Assembly (NCBI GenBank): GCA_934202215.1 | Contig: CAKPXR010000048.1 | Location: 1 to 10,497 of the forward strand | Source: an uncultured Veillonella sp. | GTDB taxonomy: Bacteria; Bacillota; Negativicutes; Veillonellales; Veillonellaceae | DNA: 10,497 nt | Direction of reading: 5' to 3' | Part shown: one piece after another, positions 8,682-10,497 of the stretch | Position numbering within the stretch: position 1 is the first letter of the stretch | Layout: the number at the start of each line of letters is the position of its first letter | The notes under the pieces: model-generated | The model's database searches: none | What the model was told of the DNA's origin: nothing | The model's input: only the letters and a program-made list of their open reading frames with translations | Position numbers and translations under genes: made by a program

Positions 8682-9914
8682 ATGGAACTCTCACTTATTC
8701 CTAATCAGAAGCGAATCACGTTCTATATCGAGCGTTTAATTTATGGTGTGGTTGTTGCTATGCCATTACAACCTATGGTGGGGGATGTACTTCTGTGGCT
8801 AGCGATAGGGCTTGCTTTATATGACTTGATATCCAGTAAGTCATTGAGCTTACCAACGGGCTATTTATCGTGGTCTGTCATGATCTTTGTGGTATGGACT
8901 GGCATATCTTCACTAGTATCAGAAAATTGGGATTGGTCTATTCAAAGTTGGTTTTATCAAATCGTGGCTAGCGGAGGAATGTATTATCTAGTTCGTACAT
9001 ACATTCAAACACCTAAACAGTGGAATTATTTTCTTCGTGCTTTGCTAGGTACTGCTGTACTAGTATGTATTATAGGTGCTTATCAATATGTATTTGTTCC
9101 TAATATACATATAAAAGAGTGGGTAGATGTAGCACAGTTTCCAAAATTGATGCGACGCATGTCTTCTACCTTACAAAACCCTAATTTATTAGGGGCCTAT
9201 CTATTGATGGTGCTCAGTGTATGTATTAGCTATATTTTGGTATATATGAAAGAAAATCGTACTCGTGAAGTCGTTACGATGCTCGTTATAGGTATAATAT
9301 TATTCTTAACGATGCTATTAACTTATTCTAGAGGAATTTGGATTAGCTTTGCGGCCATGATCCTCTATTGGGCTATCTTTGTAGAGAGACGATTATTCTT
9401 ATCGCTATTAGTAGTGCCAATTATCTTGTACTTTTATGATGGTGAAATTGCTTCAAGGCTATGGTCCATATTCCAAGGGCACGATACGTCGGCTGATCTT
9501 CGATGGGCTTTGTGGGATAGTACTATGTATATCGTACGTGAAAATCCTATCTTTGGTATTGGTTGGAATACATTTTATTTAGTATATCCAGAGTATAATT
9601 ATTATATCCAAGGACCTCACGTTTTGATGTATCATGCTCATAATTTATATCTCAATATATTAGCTGAAACAGGTATCCCAGGATTGATGTCATTCCTTGC
9701 AGTTATTATTGGCCATGTTATTACATCTATAAGACTTAAAGGGGATATATTCCGCCAAGCTGCACAAATTGGTGTAGGTGCTCTAGCTATTGGTGTTTTA
9801 TTTAGCGGCTTATCTGACTTCGAGCTATATAGTCATCAAGTAACCATAGTGTTTTGGCAACTATTTGGATGGGTAGGGGCTTTTGTAAAAGTTCAGTTGT
9901 CTGCTGATAAATAA
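8682..9914 (+). CDS. O-antigen ligase / polymerase family membrane protein (WaaL/Wzy-like)
   Basis: This is a 410-residue inner-membrane protein with about ten to twelve hydrophobic segments and one larger loop at about 250-320, which fits the Wzy_C/WaaL glycosyltransferase family. Family marks are SSTLQNPNLLGAYL (161-174), TYSRGIW (214-220, Arg217), LRWALWDS with NPIFGIGWNTF (273-298), and the loop motif YHAHNLYLNILAETG (317-331) with His318, His320 and Glu328. Proteins of this type move undecaprenyl-linked glycans at the outer face of the membrane, either joining O-antigen to lipid A-core (WaaL), polymerising repeat units (Wzy) or glycosylating proteins. The sequence does not separate these, so no symbol is given. 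The ribosome site AAGGTGAG (8671-8678) overlaps the folC stop. No other glycan gene is adjacent. It is the last gene of the cluster before the terminator at 10020. Confidence 0.9.
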   Translation: MELSLIPNQKRITFYIERLIYGVVVAMPLQPMVGDVLLWLAIGLALYDLISSKSLSLPTGYLSWSVMIFVVWTGISSLVSENWDWSIQSWFYQIVASGGMYYLVRTYIQTPKQWNYFLRALLGTAVLVCIIGAYQYVFVPNIHIKEWVDVAQFPKLMRRMSSTLQNPNLLGAYLLMVLSVCISYILVYMKENRTREVVTMLVIGIILFLTMLLTYSRGIWISFAAMILYWAIFVERRLFLSLLVVPIILYFYDGEIASRLWSIFQGHDTSADLRWALWDSTMYIVRENPIFGIGWNTFYLVYPEYNYYIQGPHVLMYHAHNLYLNILAETGIPGLMSFLAVIIGHVITSIRLKGDIFRQAAQIGVGALAIGVLFSGLSDFELYSHQVTIVFWQLFGWVGAFVKVQLSADK

Positions 9915-9978
9915 GCACAATGGTTAAATCTTGTATAATAGTATGTTTATAGTAGATATATAATTTCATAATGTGATA

Positions 9979-10015
9979 TACTTAATATATACCTTGGATA
10001 GGCATGTATTAAGTA
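9979..10015 (+). other. 15-pair imperfect RNA hairpin upstream of the terminator
   Basis: Bases 9979-9993 pair with 10001-10015. The outer nine pairs are perfect (TACTTAATA with TATTAAGTA), and the inner part has one T-G wobble and one A-C mismatch. The loop is TTGGATA (9994-10000). No T-run follows, so it is not a terminator itself. It could be an RNA-processing or 3'-stabilising structure of the upstream operon, part of a small RNA ending at the next terminator, or, as DNA, a protein-binding palindrome. The sequence does not decide between these. Confidence 0.55.
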
Positions 10016-10019
10016 GGAT

Positions 10020-10082
10020 AACCGGTTTTCTAATGTTAGACATAATTGAACATTATCGTTGGCATTTGAAAGCCGGTTTTTT
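10020..10082 (+). terminator. Rho-independent terminator of the lon-to-ligase operon, with an inner hairpin
   Basis: AACCGGTTTTC (10020-10030) pairs with GAAAGCCGGTT (10068-10078) over 11 positions with one G-U wobble. The stem runs into a T-tract at 10077-10082. The 37-nt loop is unusually long for a simple terminator and contains a second perfect stem, TAATGTT (10031-10037) with AACATTA (10049-10055). It begins 105 nt after the ligase stop. The opposite strand has no T-run after the stem, so it should work only for + strand transcription. Confidence 0.75.
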
Positions 10083-10266
10083 GTATATCATTGTATCTTT
10101 ATAGGGAGGTGTATGGTCTAGTTCTTGTGTATAAGATGTTATTTTATATTGAAAAAGGTCTATATATTGTATAGAGAGAGTTCGATTTAATTAAAAAACA
10201 TCAATATGTGCCATGAATCGATAATTCCTGTGAGTTATAACGATGTGAATAAAACTTATGTGGAAA

Positions 10267-10334
10267 TGTGAAAATCTATGCATTTTAATCATAATGCACC
10301 CCAAAAGTGTGATGAAAAATACATTTTAGTCATA
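10267..10334 (+). promoter_or_regulatory. Imperfect 27-bp direct repeat, 41-bp period, ending next to the -35 box
   Basis: Copy 1 is at 10267-10293 and copy 2 at 10308-10334, with 20 of 27 positions identical. Both begin TGTGA, share CATTTTA in the middle and end TCATA. The 41-bp period is close to four DNA turns, so both copies would face the same side of the helix. Copy 2 ends 4 bp before the TTGACA. This is the layout of a tandem operator for an activator or repressor of the downstream gene, but no regulator is known from the window, and the AT-rich base composition makes chance similarity possible. Confidence 0.4.
10279..10298. repeat. Short palindrome TGCATT-N8-AATGCA
   Basis: The arms at 10279-10284 and 10293-10298 are perfectly complementary around an 8-nt centre. 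The palindrome overlaps the first copy of the direct repeat and lies about 40 bp upstream of the -35 box, so it could be a binding site for a dimeric regulator. The second repeat copy does not keep the same symmetry, which weakens the case. Confidence 0.3.
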
Positions 10335-10338
10335 TAAG

Positions 10339-10367
10339 TTGACAATACATTGGATGTGGACTACGAT
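10339..10367 (+). promoter_or_regulatory. Sigma-70-type promoter of the CoA-transferase-like gene
   Basis: A perfect -35 box TTGACA (10339-10344) is followed by a 17-bp spacer and the -10 box TACGAT (10362-10367), which matches TATAAT at four of six positions. The expected transcription start is about 10373-10375, giving a leader of about 65 nt. The DNA just upstream is AT-rich. It is the best promoter match I found in the intergenic region, and a gene start with a good ribosome site lies downstream. Confidence 0.75.
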
Positions 10368-10372
10368 GAAGT

Positions 10373-10425
10373 CGGTTTAAGGAACGACCAAGAGATTAAA
10401 CTGTCGTTTATACAATGTTACTCTT
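10373..10425 (+). promoter_or_regulatory. Foldable 5' leader with possible pseudoknot before the ribosome site
   Basis: CGGTTTAA (10373-10380) can pair with TTAAACTG (10396-10403), making an 8-pair stem with one G-U at what should be the very 5' end of the mRNA. Its loop contains AAGAG (10390-10394), complementary to CTCTT (10421-10425) directly before the Shine-Dalgarno bases. The spacings (9-nt, 1-nt and 17-nt connectors) fit an H-type pseudoknot. A competing stem, AACGAC (10383-10388) with GTCGTT (10403-10408), is also possible. No known riboswitch class was recognised. The fold is inferred by eye. Confidence 0.35.
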
Positions 10426-10432
10426 AAAGGAG
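10426..10432 (+). promoter_or_regulatory. Ribosome binding site AAAGGAG that decides the downstream start
   Basis: Three in-frame starts follow: ATG at 10433, ATG at 10439 and GTG at 10442. The gap from GGAG is 0, 6 and 9 nt respectively, so 10439 is the best start and 10433 is ruled out. CTCT (10421-10424) could pair weakly with GGAG (10429-10432) and mask the site. Confidence 0.75.
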
Positions 10433-10438
10433 ATGGTA

Positions 10439-10497
10439 ATGGTGATAGACATCAAAGACCGCGTTAAATGTGCGGCCCTCCAAGGTAAAATTGTCAC
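10439..10497 (+). CDS. Start of a probable succinate/acetyl-CoA CoA-transferase (acetyl-CoA hydrolase/transferase family), 3'-truncated
   Basis: Only 19 full codons are in the window, reading MVIDIKDRVKCAALQGKIV, with a Thr likely next. The pattern 'R-[IV]-[KR]-x3-L-Q-x-K-[IV]-V-[ST]' resembles, from memory, the N-terminus of Cat1-type succinyl-CoA:acetate CoA-transferases, where a conserved SGFTPSGYPK region follows later. Enzymes of this family swap CoA between succinate, acetate and propionate in the cytoplasm. In a Veillonella-like host this would fit release of propionate from propionyl-CoA during lactate or succinate fermentation. The gene has its own promoter and ribosome site and is separated from the upstream operon by a terminator. 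The assignment rests on very little sequence and no catalytic residue is visible. Confidence 0.55.
   Translation, partial: MVIDIKDRVKCAALQGKIV

Larger units (their letters stand above)
9915..10438. other. 524-nt intergenic region between the operon end and the next gene
   Basis: This stretch is clearly AT-richer than the genes around it and holds no convincing coding frame. In order it contains a TATAAT box without a good -35 (9934-9939), a long hairpin (9979-10015), an intrinsic terminator (10020-10082), a Shine-Dalgarno-like GGGAGG followed by a two-codon frame (10104-10121), about 100 nt where I see nothing (10122-10228), a cluster of TGTGA words (10229-10312), an imperfect direct repeat (10267-10334), and a promoter with a foldable leader (10339-10432). 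Confidence 0.85.

Noticed and set aside
9934..9939. TATAAT as the promoter of a small RNA
   Set aside because: There is no TTGACA-like box at 16-18 bp and no proper extended -10, so it is mentioned only as support for a tentative idea and not called as a promoter.
10109..10174. GTG-initiated small frame of about 20 codons
   Set aside because: The GTG overlaps the ribosome-site bases it would need, and the predicted peptide has no recognisable feature.
10149..10175. Promoter-like TTGAAA ... TATAGA
   Set aside because: The spacer is only 15 bp and both boxes are imperfect. Such matches are frequent in AT-rich DNA, and the promoter at 10339-10367 is far better.

Overview
The window reads as chromosomal core sequence from an AT-rich member of the Negativicutes, most likely a Veillonella. 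That assignment is inference from content, not a database match. A Firmicutes-type gene order (lon next to engB/ysxC, valS next to folC) sits beside an O-antigen-ligase-family gene, as expected of a Firmicute with an outer membrane. The truncated last gene looks like the start of a succinate/acetyl-CoA CoA-transferase, an enzyme class suited to succinate-to-propionate fermentation.

Positions 1-9914 hold seven genes on the + strand, packed with overlaps or gaps of 21 nt or less: lon (5' end cut off), engB, a trans-polyprenyl diphosphate synthase, tatC, valS, folC and an O-antigen ligase/polymerase family membrane protein. I see no terminator or convincing promoter between them, so they are probably one transcription unit that starts upstream of the window. 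The jobs are mixed housekeeping: protein turnover, ribosome assembly, isoprenoid chain synthesis, export of folded proteins, tRNA charging, folate polyglutamylation and cell-surface glycan assembly.

Positions 9915-10438 (524 nt) are intergenic and the least ordinary part. They hold a 15-pair hairpin (9979-10015), then an intrinsic terminator with an inner hairpin in its loop (10020-10082), then about 180 nt of AT-rich DNA without a convincing gene. Next come an imperfect 27-bp direct repeat with a 41-bp period, a small palindrome, and a strong sigma-70-type promoter (TTGACA, 17 bp, TACGAT). The predicted 5' leader of about 65 nt can fold into a hairpin whose loop is complementary to the bases just before the Shine-Dalgarno sequence.

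From 10439 the next gene begins and runs off the window after 19 codons. The sequence shows no mobile element, CRISPR array, tRNA or rRNA. I found no clearly novel multi-gene system; the best leads are the regulatory and RNA structures between 9979 and 10438.
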